From NCBI GenBank assembly GCA_037367405.1, contig JAZKJV010009322.1:1-64000 (forward strand): a stretch of DNA of 64,000 bases, given 5' to 3'. The stretch is from Ottelia alismoides. Taxonomy: Eukaryota > Streptophyta > Magnoliopsida > Alismatales > Hydrocharitaceae. Under the pieces are notes generated by a model that worked only from the letters and a program-made list of their open reading frames with translations, ran no database searches and was not told the DNA's origin. The translations under genes and the position numbers were made by a program. This document shows, one piece after another, positions 48,897 through 61,794 of the stretch (its first letter is position 1; the number at the start of each line of letters is the position of its first letter).

Positions 48897-50230
48897 TTGT
48901 GCAAGTCGGAAGGTCATACAAAAGGAGGTAACTTTGCTTTATAAAGCTACAATGTAGTGTTATGCTAGAAACTAAGGCTACTATGTATGTGAAATTGGAA
49001 GTGATGATTCCAGGCTAAGGGAAAAGCTTGAACCTTTTCAATTTGAAATTCAAGCAATATTTACCAAAATGAGGGATGGTTCTTTTTTTCACCTCGTAAG
49101 GAACATACCTTAGTTATAGTTATGCCTAAATATCAAAGGATAGGCTAAATGAATTTTGGACAAAAATAGTTCAAGAGATGCAAAATAAGTTCTGTAAAAA
49201 GAGAGAAAATATCATACATTTCTATAAATACGTAAAATAGAGTTATTTAGTACCACCTTCAAATAACATTTTGGCTCAAAAATAATAAAAAAACATGCAA
49301 TATATAAAATCGACATGCTACAAGGACCTAGGTAAAATTAAAATGACAAGATTTTATGTAAAAAATGGTCTTGAAGGGACTTAATAGCAATTAAAGTGAA
49401 AAAATTTATACTTTTGGAGCCCCCACTAACGAGGTCATTTTAGTGAACCTACTGAGCACTGAGAGGATTCTTCATAGAATCTCTGCCCCTTCATGATTGA
49501 ATGGTAAAGATAAAAGGATGTGCAGATCCTGAGGTCATCTTACCGATGGATTGGTGGTCGTAATCAACAAAGCTCGTGCGTTGCTTTAATGATGCCACTC
49601 CAAGAAACTGCTGATAATGCGAACACAAATGTAGTCTAATTCTTCTCGCATTATGCTTGTAATGTAGTCATTTTAGCCCGAAGTGAGTACATGTCATCAC
49701 AAGTAGTGTGGTCTCATGTTTAAGGCTTGTGGTTACGACCACATTGTGTTCGTAGTGTTGCCGTACCATGTGAGCACGGTGGTCCCCCATGCTCGTAACT
49801 GTGGTTGACAACATATAAAAAAACACATAGAGTGCGACCACATAGGAGGCTACATGTACTCGCATTTTCTGATTCCAGAATAAAAGAATCAATTTCCTTG
49901 TTAAGTTTCGTTGATCTTTTCCCTCTTTACGAATACCCATAGAAGCATACAAAAATCCCACCTTTACAAGAATACAATAATACCATAGAATCCACGTTCA
50001 CAATCAAGCATGACAATATATCAGTAACACATTCTTAACTTATATCACAAGTACATCGACATTCAACTTATATCCACATTTACATACACACAACACTGTA
50101 TATCACAAGAAGATTCTCAACTTAAAATAATAATGTTCATGACAAAGAGTTGTGAAAATAATTTAAGTTACAAGAATATCACAATAATGTTCTTGAGTGT
50201 CATATCCTACACTTCTTCTATCTGTGAAGG

Positions 50231-53200
50231 TGATAATCGTTATTTGTTGAGTGTTGTAAGGTTTCATAAGGTGAAACCGCAGTCGGTGTATTGACCGCTC
50301 AATAAATCCCAATCAATCAACAATTACCCACAAATAAATCAAGCAATGAAATGAAAGTGTGGAGTTAAAATTTATTTTATTTCACTCTACAAAAGTTTTG
50401 TATAGTGCAAGTAGTATAGAGTATCGAACACATGGAGCAAAAAGGATAGATTATGAAAATTAATGCAAAGAATGTGATTTGTGCTTCTTGTGTATTTTTT
50501 ATGTGAGTTTTTAATTGTATAATTTTTATTTTTTTTTGTATTTTTATATTTTATAATTTTTTTGATTTTATATTTTTATATTTTCTTTTTAAATTTTCAT
50601 ATTTATATATTCCTTTTCTTTTAGACATATAATATAGGATATAATAGGCTATATATACAATATTAGACAAAATAGATATAAGCATAACTAAAAATTAAAG
50701 AATTGAATATTTTTTACTGTTTTGTTATTTTTTAGCAAATTTTGCTAATTTTTATGTAATTTAAAGTCAGAAATATCTCAAATCAGGGATTTAATAAATA
50801 GTTGAAATTAAACTGAATATAAAAAATATCAAATGATATCCAAAATTCATCAGATCAATTTTAATATATATAATAAAATAAATATAATTAAGAATAAAAA
50901 TACGTATTTTATGATTTTTAGGAATTTTGTAGATTTTTAAAAAAGGATTTTGAGATTTTTCAATTTTTAAGAATTTTCTTTTTCTATTTTAGTGATTTTT
51001 GTCTGAAGGTTAAAAATACTTAAATAGACAAAATATATTTTTTCGATATTTTTTTCAAAACATTCTTATATTTTTATGGGTTTTCTTAGTCAAATAGGAA
51101 ATAATTATGCTCTGTTTAATTTTTAGAAAAAAATAAAAAATCCAAAATTACAAAAATAAAAATATGAGTAGAAGCAATCAGGAACCTACATCTATTTTTT
51201 GGTATTTTTCTAACCAAAATTAGATTTTAAATAAATGCAACCAACACATAAAAATTCAAATTCTGACAGGTGGAAAAAAAATGTAAATAAAATAAAATGT
51301 TGGCGCCAAGATGTAATTTTCACAAAAATGTAACGTGAATTTTAAATTAATGTACTGAAACAAAATATGAATACCCGCCAGGGTACGCCTGCAAGAATGC
51401 CACCTCACGTGGGACGACAAGTGATGTGAAGTGGATTGGACTTAGTTGCAAATACAACTAATGCATGGGTCTTTTTGTAAATTTTACAAAAAAATCTAAA
51501 CGATAAAGGAATGTTTATACACTAATTATTAAATACAAAAACTGAGAAGGGAAAATGTGCAAAATACCCAACTCCTCGGCGTGATCCAACGGCGGTGATG
51601 CCGTCATTTGTCCATGTGTCACAACAGGGACGACCATTGACGCTTCGCAAACGGATGTCTGCGATTAGAACTTCGGGAAGATCCCGTGGCTGTGATGCTC
51701 TAGATCCGACAGTCCACGTGCAAACAGGAGGCATGTTCTTGATCCCATGGCGGAGAAGAGTGGTGGAAAAATGGGTAAGAACCACCGACGATGCGAGCTT
51801 CCACCGCCCAAACTCCCTCCTTTGACGTACGATGCAGGTCCAAAATGGCCCAAATCCTTCCTAGGAGGGTCCTCTATCTACTGGGGGGCACAAAAAGCTT
51901 CAAGGTACATGGGAGCTCCTCCACCAAGTCAGGAAAGATGAGGAGTTCTAGGTACATACAACGAGGGGTCAAAATCACCCCCAGCAATCCTTTGGTCTTT
52001 GTTCCTCCACCAGAAGCAACCCTGGGTCAAGGGCAAACTACATCGACCCGATTAGAGGGGAATGGAAGCGATGGAGGCGAAGCAGCGGAAACCTCGGCAA
52101 GGTGAGGAATTGGAGCTGCGAGATCCTTCTCCAAGAAGGAGCATGTTCAGTAGGCTAGTCTGAGGCGTGAAGAATCGTCGGGGAAAGAAGGTGGTGGTGG
52201 CTGGCGCGTCTAGAAACAAGCAATTCAAAGTTGAATGGGTTCACTGGAGCTCAGCTCCAACAAACTACGTGTTGGGATTTTAAGGCTAAACATGTGATTG
52301 AAATGTAAAACTATAGTAAGAAATAAACCTAGGATTACATCTAAGCTGGAAAATGCAAGAAAAGGTTACCTCGAGTTGATAAAACCCACGAGATCAACCT
52401 CACGGCGGCACTCAGTCAGAGGTGGGTTGAATCGCTCAAACCACACTCAACTTTGCTGCAGAAAAAGCTGGAGAGGAGGTTGTCACCCTCCTCAATCCAG
52501 AGTTCCAGAGATGGGGGCCAAAAGAGGTCCAAGGCGATTCAAATCGAAGAGGAAGGTGACATGGTAGGTTATGTATAGATTGTGGAATGGGGGGGGAGAA
52601 CGAGGAAGATGAGGCAATTGAATGATGCATTTCTCGAGGATTAATGTTGGTGTGCATGAGGGTAGATCTTGGAGAAAATGATATAAAGAAATCCAGGCCA
52701 ATTGGTGAAAGAAGCGGTGTGGAAAAAAATCGAGAAAACCAATATTCATTTTGACAGATGCAACAGACGTGGGTCAGACAGTTGACCAAAGTCAACTTGA
52801 GACGCGCCTTGGTTGGTCCACGTGTGCCAACCATGAAAAACTGACCTAAAAAAATTATAAAATTATTCATAATTAATAAATGATTTTACTAAAAGAAAGT
52901 GAGAAAATAAAAAATATTTATCATTTTCTAAAGTTTTTTATTTTTATATTTATTTATTTTTCGAGGTATTTAATTACAAGTTCCTTCTTAGGGTTCTATT
53001 TATAGGTATATTTATCTATGTATTAAGGCTTTTTATTTTTATTTTCTGTTTTTGATTTTATTAATATTTTTTCTTATTTTATATTATTACAACTTATTTT
53101 TATATATATAAATATATTTTTGTTGTATTTTTCTAACGTAGTATCTATACTTAAATAAATAGACATATTAAATATTTAGGTATAAGTATAGGTATTTCAT

Positions 53201-53958
53201 CTATGTATTCTATATACATATTTTATTTTTATGTTTTATTTATGGTTTTGTTTTAGTTTTAATATTTACATATGATATAAATAATATTTATAAAATTATG
53301 AAAATAATAAAGAATAAATAAAATGAATATTTTATTTTGGTATATTGTACAATAAGGGTCCAAAACCTAACTTTCACACCTTAACTCCAAAAAATATGAA
53401 ACTGCATTCGTTAAATAACTTATTAGAAGTTATATACAATTAAAGGTGATGTTGATACATTTTTATTTTTATTTGAGAGTTGTGAGTCTGGGAAGTTGTG
53501 ATTTTGGCTTTTTATTTAGAGTATAAAAAGTACATTGTATATTATTTTTGTATGAAATCAATTTTATATTTTTTTATATATTATTTCTAACTTTCATGTT
53601 AAAGGTTTCTTTATTTAAGGTATAAAACATGGAAAATAAAATGGGTCCAAAAAATGAAGAAGTAAATGGGTTTTTTATTGTATTATTGACCCTTATCTAT
53701 CCTACTTTATTCCTTGTCGACCTAATCATCAAGATGCCTAGCTCTCGAGGTTTATGGTCATAAAATACCTTTGCATTTTACTCTTTTTCTTTTATTTTCT
53801 TTATTTTATAATTTTGGCATTAAAAATAGTATTTTATACAATATTTATACAACAAAAAATGAATGTTAATTTGTGCAAATATGAGGTATTTACATGCATT
53901 AGCTAGGGTTTTTAAGGCTAAAATGATACAATAAAGGTGATGAAATGGAGATTTATCA
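50231..53958 (-). repeat. Element E 3' LTR (about 3.7 kb)
   Basis: On the minus strand it runs from TGATAAATCTCCATTTCATC (53,958) to an end near 50,231 (tgataatcg on the plus strand). Conserved LTR blocks can be followed in reverse: aaatgtatcaacatcacc (about 53,450), the palindrome (52,811), a G+C-rich part (51,540-52,800) and gttcgatactctatacta (about 50,410). The outer end is less sure than the PPT end. gaagg at 50,226-50,230 would be one half of the target duplication. Confidence 0.82.
52811..52832. promoter_or_regulatory. LTR palindrome, mutated copy with G-box core
   Basis: GGTTGGTCCA, CG, TGTGCCAACC. The outer arms are kept and the centre now reads CACGTG (52,819-52,824), the core of plant G-box elements. 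Whether it binds bZIP or bHLH factors is inference. Confidence 0.5.
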
Positions 53959-53970
53959 CCCCTTATACTT
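53959..53970 (-). other. Element E polypurine tract
   Basis: The minus strand reads AAGTATAAGGGG, next to the TGATAAATC start of the 3' LTR. One G to A change compared with B and C. Confidence 0.82.
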
Positions 53971-56640
53971 GCCTTTGCTAGTCCCTAGCAAACACTTATG
54001 TAATAAGTGCAAAAAATAAAAAATAAAGAAAAGAAAAAGAAAAAAAGAGAAATAAGTTTATTTCTCAACCTTGTCTTCACAAAATCAAAGTTTGGAGGTT
54101 AAGTCGGACCTTTTGGAATTTTAGGTGCGGTCGAAACCTTATTGGGAATCGGATTTGAAACATAACAACCTTCAAGAATCCAAAAACTCTGCTCAAGTCT
54201 CCTCAATATCCATGTCAGAATATTTCAACTCATACGCAAATCCTTATGATTATAAATCTCACTTGTATAGTGCATGTGATAGTGGCTCCCCTCAACTGAA
54301 ATGACAAAGAAACTGACTTCTCCAACATGACAACCCAATGATTCCATAATCCAGCAACTCTTTCCTCTAGGAGCGAGGTATTCTCTAGTAAGTTCAAGTG
54401 GCGACCGACTCAAGAGGAGAGGGTGAATAGAATAATGGACAGTAGCCAGTGTAGCTACCTATCCTAGGGCGCATGACTAGTGTAGCTAAGTCATCCAACT
54501 ACAGGCTCATAAGGCATGACTTTGAAGCACAAGCTTTCTTATTGATGATACAAATATATACACTCCGACATGCATTTTATTTTCAATCAGGCTCGTCCAC
54601 TTTTTTGGAGTTTTTGCTTTTTCCCTTTTTTGAAATACTATATATAACAACATTTACATAAGGAGTTTTTTCTCTTGAGACAAAAGACTATCCCTCTTTT
54701 GAAGCATTATTGCAACCTACACTGTCCTGTCTTTACACATCTCTGATACTGGACGGGTTGGGGTGCACTTCCCTCCCTAGATGAGGACAAATGTTTCCAC
54801 TTGTTTGTGTCTCATACCGGAAAATCCAATCCCCTCACCACTCCAACTGAGTTGAGCCAAGTGAAAGGTGCATATATCCAAGTTAGGTCATTATCAATAC
54901 GAGTCGTGCGTAAGCTCCGAAATACTCTACTTAGGCGGTCAAGAATCTATTGAACCAAGTCTCACGATTCTCAAAGAATTAAGTCAATTAGACATGAAGT
55001 ACCTCAATTCCAATTCCTATAAGGTTCATGTGATTAGGTAGATTTAAGGCCCAACCAATCTCCAATCGTTGGATTTTACTTAGATTTGTTCAATCATCAA
55101 ACTCAATCCGAAAAATACGAATGCTTTGCAAGTGCTATGTATAATGCAATGAAAAATATTTTTGTGATGTAATTTTTAAAATTTTTGAACTTTATATGGA
55201 TTTTTGAATAGGTTTTGCAAATTTTTATGAATGTTTTCAAAAAGATTTTGCAAATGATTTTGGATTTTTGGTTTTGCAAATGTTTATGTGATTTTTGAAA
55301 ACAAAAGATTTTGGATAAAAGTAGGTACAAATATTTACATGGGAATGTATCTTATTATCTACAATAGTTGGGTTTTTAAGAATTTACAAGGGATATGCTA
55401 ATTAATTTTATAGATATTTTTATACAATTAATAAATAATTTTCATGTGATATATATATTTTTTAAACTTATTTGAAAAATGATTTTACAAACAATTTTGA
55501 AAACTGTAGACCAAAATAATTTTTGCAAATAAGTTTTACAAACATTTACACAAATTTGAAAATTATTTTGTAAAGTTTTTTCAAGCAATATATATAGATT
55601 TTTCAAAATATTTTTGCAACCATTTTTCTAACTATTTGCAAATAGTTTTTTAAACATTTTTTGTTTCACACAAAGAAAATAATTTTTTTCAAATAAAACA
55701 ATTTTACAAAGGTTGAAAATATTTAACAAAACATTTTCCAAATAGTTTTAAAAGGATTTTTCCAAAAGATTTCCAAACTATTTTTCAAACATTTTGCAGA
55801 AAATATTTTTACCTGATTTATGAATTAGTAAATACAAAAGGAATTTGAGGAATAATATGCATATTTTTATTAAGTGATTTTAATGAATTAGATAGTAGTT
55901 TATACAGTATTTTCAGCCATATCTATTGTTAAAAATATGAAAGTACGAGTTATGGCTAAAATATATACGCAGTATATGTGAACCCCTATACTTAGCTTGA
56001 GCTATGTCCTTATAGATCAGAGAGAAAAAGAGAAGACATAACTCGTACTGAGTATAGAAAAGTCTAAAGAATAAATGATTAAATGAAGAAAAAGTCGACC
56101 TTTCCCCTATCTAAGATCAACTAATCCTAAGTATAACAGACTGTACACAATGCAGTGAGGGTCAAGGGTGGGAATGAATAGATCGTACTTTGACTGTCTC
56201 TCCCTATAATTAGGGTATGATATCTTAAGTATAGACAAGAAAAGGAGATAATGTAGGGGATCAAACAATGAAAGAACTCATGGTGCACCCCCTATACTTA
56301 GGACAAAGTACACCCTAAGTATAGAAGACTGACAAAAAGGGGCGACACTTTTTCGGTAGAAAAAGAAAAATGAGAAGGAAAAGAAGAAAAGAATAAAAGA
56401 TAGATGATGATAGAAGAAAAGATCGAAGAGAATGTACGCATCACTCCCCTTATATTTAGGGTAAAAGAGCCCTAAGTATAGGAAATGATAAGAGTGAAGA
56501 AACGGAATGAAGAAAGAACACTCAGCTCATTCAACCCCTTCCCCATACTTAGGATAGAGTACATCCTAAGCAAGGCACACACGAAAATGGGGTGGATGAG
56601 CAATATGGTGGACAGAAAGAGGTAAATGAAAGCGAATATA
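53971..56640 (-). repeat. Element E 3' non-coding region with hairpin array and TTTGCAAA array
   Basis: 53,971-55,120 matches the 3' region of B. 55,170-55,800 is a long TTTGCAAA-like array (ttttgcaaatgattttgg and similar). 55,980-56,575 holds five or more copies of the ctatacttagg/cctaagtatag pair; the clearest has perfect 11-bp arms at 56,292-56,302 and 56,314-56,324. The minus-strand frame 56,472-56,858 is a by-product of other sequence and is not called. Confidence 0.75.
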
Positions 56641-58463
56641 CAATAGGTGGATGTACAAAGGTCAAGAAGGTAGAAAGTGAATCGTCTTGCAGGACCGTTG
56701 AAGAATGGATCGAACAAGGTGAAGGTCGATATCGAGGTCATCATTAGACACAACCCGATCAAGATCGAACATGAATGTATCCTTAGCAATCTCAGAGTGT
56801 GCAGGCATAAATCGATCAGTGCAAGTAGTGTAGTCATGTCCAGCCTGGAAAGTCTCAACTAGGTCAAAACAAAAACGAACGAACTCATCTGTGGAAGTAG
56901 TCAGGTCATGTTCATCCTCTAAGGTCTAAACCGAATCATTGATATCATCAAAAGGCCCAAACTCATTTATAAAAGCGATCAAATCAAATTCGGCCTCATC
57001 AGTCTCATCTGCCTCCGCTCAAAAGTGTCAATCGTGTAAATCCTACATATGTCATCAACGCATCTCCAAGTATCAGAAGAGGGAACTCCAAGTCTTATGC
57101 TTTCTTAGTCTTCCTCCTTTGAGAGGAATTCTCGGGTCTTAGTAGAATCCAACATACAAAAAAAATCTATGATAGTCTCATCAAAGTCATAGTCCTCGAG
57201 GTCGGCTAAGATAGGTGTAGTCGCATCAGATGCAAGCCTCTGGTCGGCAGTCGGTGCAGTGATGACCACATCACTCACGCCATCATGATGGAAGTGAATC
57301 TCTCCTAATCCGTAATCAATGACGACTCTCGCAGAGACGAGAAAGGGTCATCCTAGAATGATTGGAGAGTACTCCCCAATGGAGGTCTCCATGGGCAATA
57401 TGACAAAATTGACAGTATAGTTCATGCCGTGAATCCAAATGATAACGCTTTCTAGAATACCCTTCAACCTCTTGATATATCCACTTGCAAAATAAACAAT
57501 CACCCTGATTTTCTTGAGAGGGCCTAAGTGAAGAGACTGTACCAACATGAAGGGTATGATGTTAATTGAAGCACCGCCGTCAAGGAGAGTGTGATCACAT
57601 GAAAAATCAGAACTAATGCATCTAATGAATGGTGTAGCAGTGTTCCCTTTCCTATAAGAAGGGAGGTAAGTGATTGCGTGAGCAGTGGCCATGGTAAAGA
57701 TATTACGCTCAGATCTGCTCCTTCGCTTTCTCTGCTAGGGTTGAGGTGAAGTAGGGCATCAATAATCTCATGAATAGCGACTGCCACCTTCAGATTCAAT
57801 TAACAATTCTTTGAATTTTCAGATCTCCTCCATACAAGGGAGGGGGTCAGAATCATCATCTACATAAGGATGATTAAGAGCGGTCTATACAGTGTCATCC
57901 TTGGGGTCAAAGGTGGAACAAGGTGTGAATGGACGTGTGGGTAAATGATCTGGAATGGGTACCCTCTCTTCACAAGACGAATCAACAATGTGTCTCTCGA
58001 ATTCTTTTTGGATTTTTGGATTTTTTTTGTTTTGGTCGATTGCAAGCTCTCATGATCATCCTCAAGTGAATCCACATCCTTAAATATGGAGCGTCATCCT
58101 GGCTCTTAGTTATACTAAATAGATTGTTAACCTCGAACTCATAAGCTCCATCATCTAGTTCAAGGTATCAAATCATGAAAGGTGAGTCCAAAATCTCAAG
58201 ATCGAGTGAGTGGAACGAGGGTGGTGGTATGGGTAAAAATCACATTCCGGATAAAACTATTGTTGGAAAAGTGGATTGTTGAAATGTGAAGGTGAAGGTG
58301 ATGGTGAAGACAGGTGAAAATTAAAGTCCGATTCCTGAAATAGTGAGTTAGGTGGACATGTACAAAAACCAGGAGTAAAGTCCACCTGGAAAAATGGAGG
58401 TGGATCGACTGGAAGGTACGAGGGATCTGCAAAGTCCAGATAAAAATCACTCCAGTTGGCCAC
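56641..58463 (-). pseudogene. Element E coding region: N-terminal segment, protease and acidic linker only
   Basis: From 58,463 a 68-codon frame starts MANWSDFYLDF and is rich in Pro, Phe and Ser. It has no gag capsid motifs. Broken frames follow to about 57,800 (for example NPKIQKEFERHIVD). From 57,692 a 114-codon stretch carries the protease: HTLLDGGASINIIPF with the catalytic Asp codon at 57,579-57,581 (Ser of DSG replaced by Gly), then KRLKGILESVIIWIHG and SPIILG. A TGA at 57,348-57,350 replaces the Arg of ILGRPFL. Beyond it the linker is readable to about 56,640 (DTFMFDLDRVVSNDDLDIDL). No RT follows. Either a deletion derivative or a genuinely minimal element. Confidence 0.75.
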
Positions 58464-59114
58464 CTCTAAAATAAGAGGAAGATGATCGGGAGAACACGAT
58501 GGTCAAATCAAGAGGTGTGAGAAAAAAGGCGCAAATGCATAGAGAGATCGAGTATACAAACAAGCAATCACAACAAACTCAAAAAAAAAATTCAACCCCT
58601 CAATTCACCTACTCAACACGGTGATGACAACAAAGTGATGTCTTTTATCTTTTCGGTTTTAAAGTTAGGTTAGAATCACAAAATTGTACAAACACTTAGG
58701 TTGGCTTATGGGATTTAGGCACTAACATTAGTGTGTATACTAGCAAGTAAATGCGAAGACAATGAGGGGATTACTCGCCCCAAGACAATGATTTTTTTTG
58801 ATCGATTTTAGGGTCATGTAATTTTAATAGTCCCAAATATATTTGTTATCACTTTTTTGTATTTTTAATAAGAAATGCATACGCTTAACGAGGAGTCAGG
58901 TGTTTTTAGCAATCCTAGGTGATCAAAATCAGAGTGAGAGACTCGAAAAAGCAATACGAGGTGAAATCAATGATGCATGCTAAAGCGTAAATGCTCACCT
59001 TACCTCTTGCTCTCTACATGCAAGGGTGCTAAACAGAATCGAAACCTGTCTATATGCAAATGCAATCCAATGGAATCACCCTAGTGATGAATCACTAAAT
59101 GCATATATTAGTAA
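58464..59114 (-). other. Element E leader, partial
   Basis: No gene. 58,790-58,985 resembles the leader of A at 5,970-6,170. The leader stops at 59,114 where the LTR of F begins, and no PBS is present next to that LTR. Confidence 0.65.
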
Positions 59115-61782
59115 TGATCTGTTATAGCACGGGTCCGTAGCGTGTCATACAGAACCGAATGAATGATTTCTACGAGGAGGATTCAGTTTTAATTTTTAAC
59201 CTAGGAAGTCCAGGGTCGAACACAAGGATACAAGCCATAATACAACTATTTAGGTAATTAAATGTCTAGGTTAAGTGATTGATAAATTATCTAGATCAAA
59301 ATTAAAACAACAATGCAAGCACGCAATGCAAGATAATGCTCATCACCAAAGCATGCATGGATGAGACAAAGTGTGATGATGAAACTTATAAATGCATGTT
59401 AGAAGATAATGATGTGATGAAATGGTAACACATGCAAATGCACATATAATTATGCCCTTAAATGATTCGTCAAAGTTAAGTAAATATCTAATTTAAAGCT
59501 AAGTTCAATTTACCAACCATTCAAGGTCAAGCTTCATTTAATGTGAATAAAAATATCTAAATCATCTATGCTCAAATCAGATGATTAATAAATCTATATG
59601 AAAGAGAATTTAATGAGCTTCACAACGAATTGAAATCACATTAATTGGACATCAGATGCTCAAGTTATTCAACATTGAGTTCAGGGGCATAAATGAAAGA
59701 AAAACATGAAAATAATATAGCCAAACATGACAAATAGGTCCCTACAGGGACTATTTTCCAAATGATAAAAACCACTTGAAAATTTTATGAAATACCCTTG
59801 GTGGGGGTATTTTTGCAATAATGGAGACCTGCAAGAGAGGCGATCCAAATTTATCAGGTATGCTGGTGCAAAGCACATGCATCCTAGGCTCGGTGTGAAG
59901 TCTTGTGGCTTGAGCCACGTGGTGGCACCTGATGCTTCACCATTTGGATCGGATCGCTCATGGCTGCAGGTTTGGACTTGAAGATGTGACTTAATCAGAA
60001 CCATTAGAGCACACCCAATATGGCGTGATCCAATGTCAACTGTGTGATCTCCTTTAAAGACCACCACCATGCGCAGTGGCCATGAGGTGGGGCTCCGGCG
60101 AGAGCCCCATTGCTCCGTCATGACATTCGACGTCCTCTGGACGTCGGCGAAGTTGTAGAGATGTCTCATGAAGATGGGGCGAGGTCGATGAAGATGCTCT
60201 AGTTGTTTGAATAGAGTGGCGATGATGAACCATTGAAGAAGAGGCTCCAGATCAGAGGAGTTCTTTGGATTCTGGCTATTGAAGATAGTGACCTACATGT
60301 GCTAGTGAAGAAAATATCTGAAGCATATAGCATGTATGAGCGTGCGAGAGTGGGGCGAGATGGAGGGTTGGATCAAAGATGCAGAAGGCGAAGCCCTAGG
60401 TGGGATCTCCTCCAATATAGGAGAAAAAGATGAAGCACAGTTATTAGATCTGGCAGAAGAGAAGGTGGTGATCAATGTCTTCTGCCTGGATCAGAGATGC
60501 ATGGTAAAGATCGAAACCAAATCAAACGAGGAGTTTGATCTCATGACATGGCAACGAAAAAAATAAAGAAACATAAAAAGAAAACAACTAATCTAGACCT
60601 GTTTTTACCAGCTTTTCTTTAGGTCACCGGTGTGGAGGTGGTGTCTTGGGGGCAATGCTTGAAATGTCTGGTCTTTGCTTCATACCCGCGCAGCAACACC
60701 CAGAAGCTGGAATGGTCAGACACAACTGTGGCATGGCTGCTTCAGCCATGGGTCACAAGGGAGCCAATAGTCGTCATGGCCTCCTCCATCCATCTGATCC
60801 TATCAAGAAAAGGCAGAGAAAGGATGGGCTAGGGCTCTTCGCTAGGTTGGACAACCGCCATTGACGACGACGAGGGTTTTTTGAAGAAGGTCAAGGTATG
60901 CAGTTTGGGTGGTTCCTGAAGTGGTTTCGATCACTTCTAGCGGATAGGTCAGTTAGGGTTTGGAGAGATTGAGATGTTGGTGTGGAAGAGAGGAGTTGGG
61001 AGAATGCACGGATGGTGGCGGTTGGTCAGAGGAATGGTCGAGGAGGATGGGAAAAAGGTAGGAGTTAGGTAGTTGAAATAATGGATGGCAATGGCTGGAG
61101 GTTGAAAGTGATCTGTAGACCGTTGGATCTGTGAATCCAACGGTCGACAGATGGGCACGCATGAAGGGTTCTAATTAAATCCGATCCGATCGGGTGGCTA
61201 AGAATATAGTGCGAAGGAAAGGCTGGGATCAAGCCTGATCAAGATCATCTAACTGCTAGAAGAAGAGCGGGTGGCAGAACAGGAACGGGCCAGTGGTTGG
61301 CTATGGAGGTGCCACGTGCCCCAATTAGAATTGAAGAAAACAAAGAAATTAAATTAAAATAAAAAAGAAATAGTTAGAGGGAGAATTAGGAAAAGTGATT
61401 AGCATTAAAGTTGTAGATCTTGATGACATCTACAACTTTCATGTAGAAGGCAAAGAGATCAGTGGTCATCTATACCTAGATAAAAATTAATACTACTTAA
61501 AACAATATAGAACAATTTTCTCTCATTTTTTTGCTTATTTGTTTTGTATATTTATTATGTTTTATGTTAATTTATTTATATACAATATTATACTAATTTT
61601 TATTTTTTTATAAGAAATAAATACATAAAATATTACACCATAATAGGGTTGCATTAATATAATATAATTAGTGTTAATTCACTTAAATTAGTAATTAGTG
61701 TTATTTATTATTGAATCTTTGTGATTAACTTATGCAAGAGAGATAATATTGATAAATATTATGATAAATATTGTATTTATCA
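59115..61782 (-). repeat. Element F 3' LTR (about 2.7 kb)
   Basis: On the plus strand it runs from TGATCTGTTATAGC to ..gtatttatca. The block ccagggtcgaacacaagga (about 59,212) matches the gttcgaccct block near the 3' end of the other LTRs. A G+C-rich middle occupies 59,870-61,320, and AT-rich U3 the rest. The frames inside (for example 59,681-60,169) are not called. Confidence 0.78.
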
Positions 61783-61794
61783 CCCCCTATACTT
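61783..61794 (-). other. Element F polypurine tract
   Basis: The minus strand reads AAGTATAGGGGG, directly beside the LTR start TGATAAATAC. Identical to the PPT of B. Confidence 0.82.

Larger units (their letters stand above)
44941..50230. other. About 5.3 kb without recognisable genes
   Basis: AT-rich DNA between elements B and E. No open frame longer than 97 codons was found and none has a recognisable motif. The frames at 46,368-46,607 and 49,668-49,961 look like chance. The part from 44,941 to about 45,840 ends with ggctcacatgtccaacat, which vaguely recalls the end of a Ty1/copia LTR; I cannot establish that. A short inverted repeat (GACGTGA, TGC, TCACGTC) lies at about 46,918. Confidence 0.5.
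50231..59114 (-). mobile_element. Element E: non-autonomous Athila-like derivative
   Basis: On the minus strand, from right to left: partial leader, a protease-bearing coding region, 3' non-coding region, PPT and 3' LTR. The PPT lies on the high-coordinate side of the LTR (53,959), so 50,231-53,958 is a 3' LTR. The 5' LTR is not in view because element F interrupts the leader at 59,114. The coding region passes from the protease and acidic linker straight to the 3' non-coding region, with no RT, RNase H or integrase. Its non-coding 3' part is closest to B, which suggests that a B-like element supplied the missing proteins. Confidence 0.82.

Noticed and set aside
49668..49961. 97-codon minus-strand ORF in the unassigned region
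   Set aside because: No motif, no neighbouring exon-like sequence and a composition like the surrounding DNA.
51522..52870. Cluster of ORFs on both strands in the LTR of E
   Set aside because: They overlap each other on both strands, have no recognisable domain and correspond in position to the G+C-rich LTR part of other elements.
56472..56858. 128-codon minus-strand ORF rich in Leu and Ile that resembles a membrane protein
   Set aside because: It is another frame of the acidic linker and hairpin array of E; the linker frame is the one that matches the family.
59115..61782. 5' LTR of element E
   Set aside because: No primer-binding site lies next to its low-coordinate end and a perfect PPT lies next to its high-coordinate end, so it is the 3' LTR of another element.
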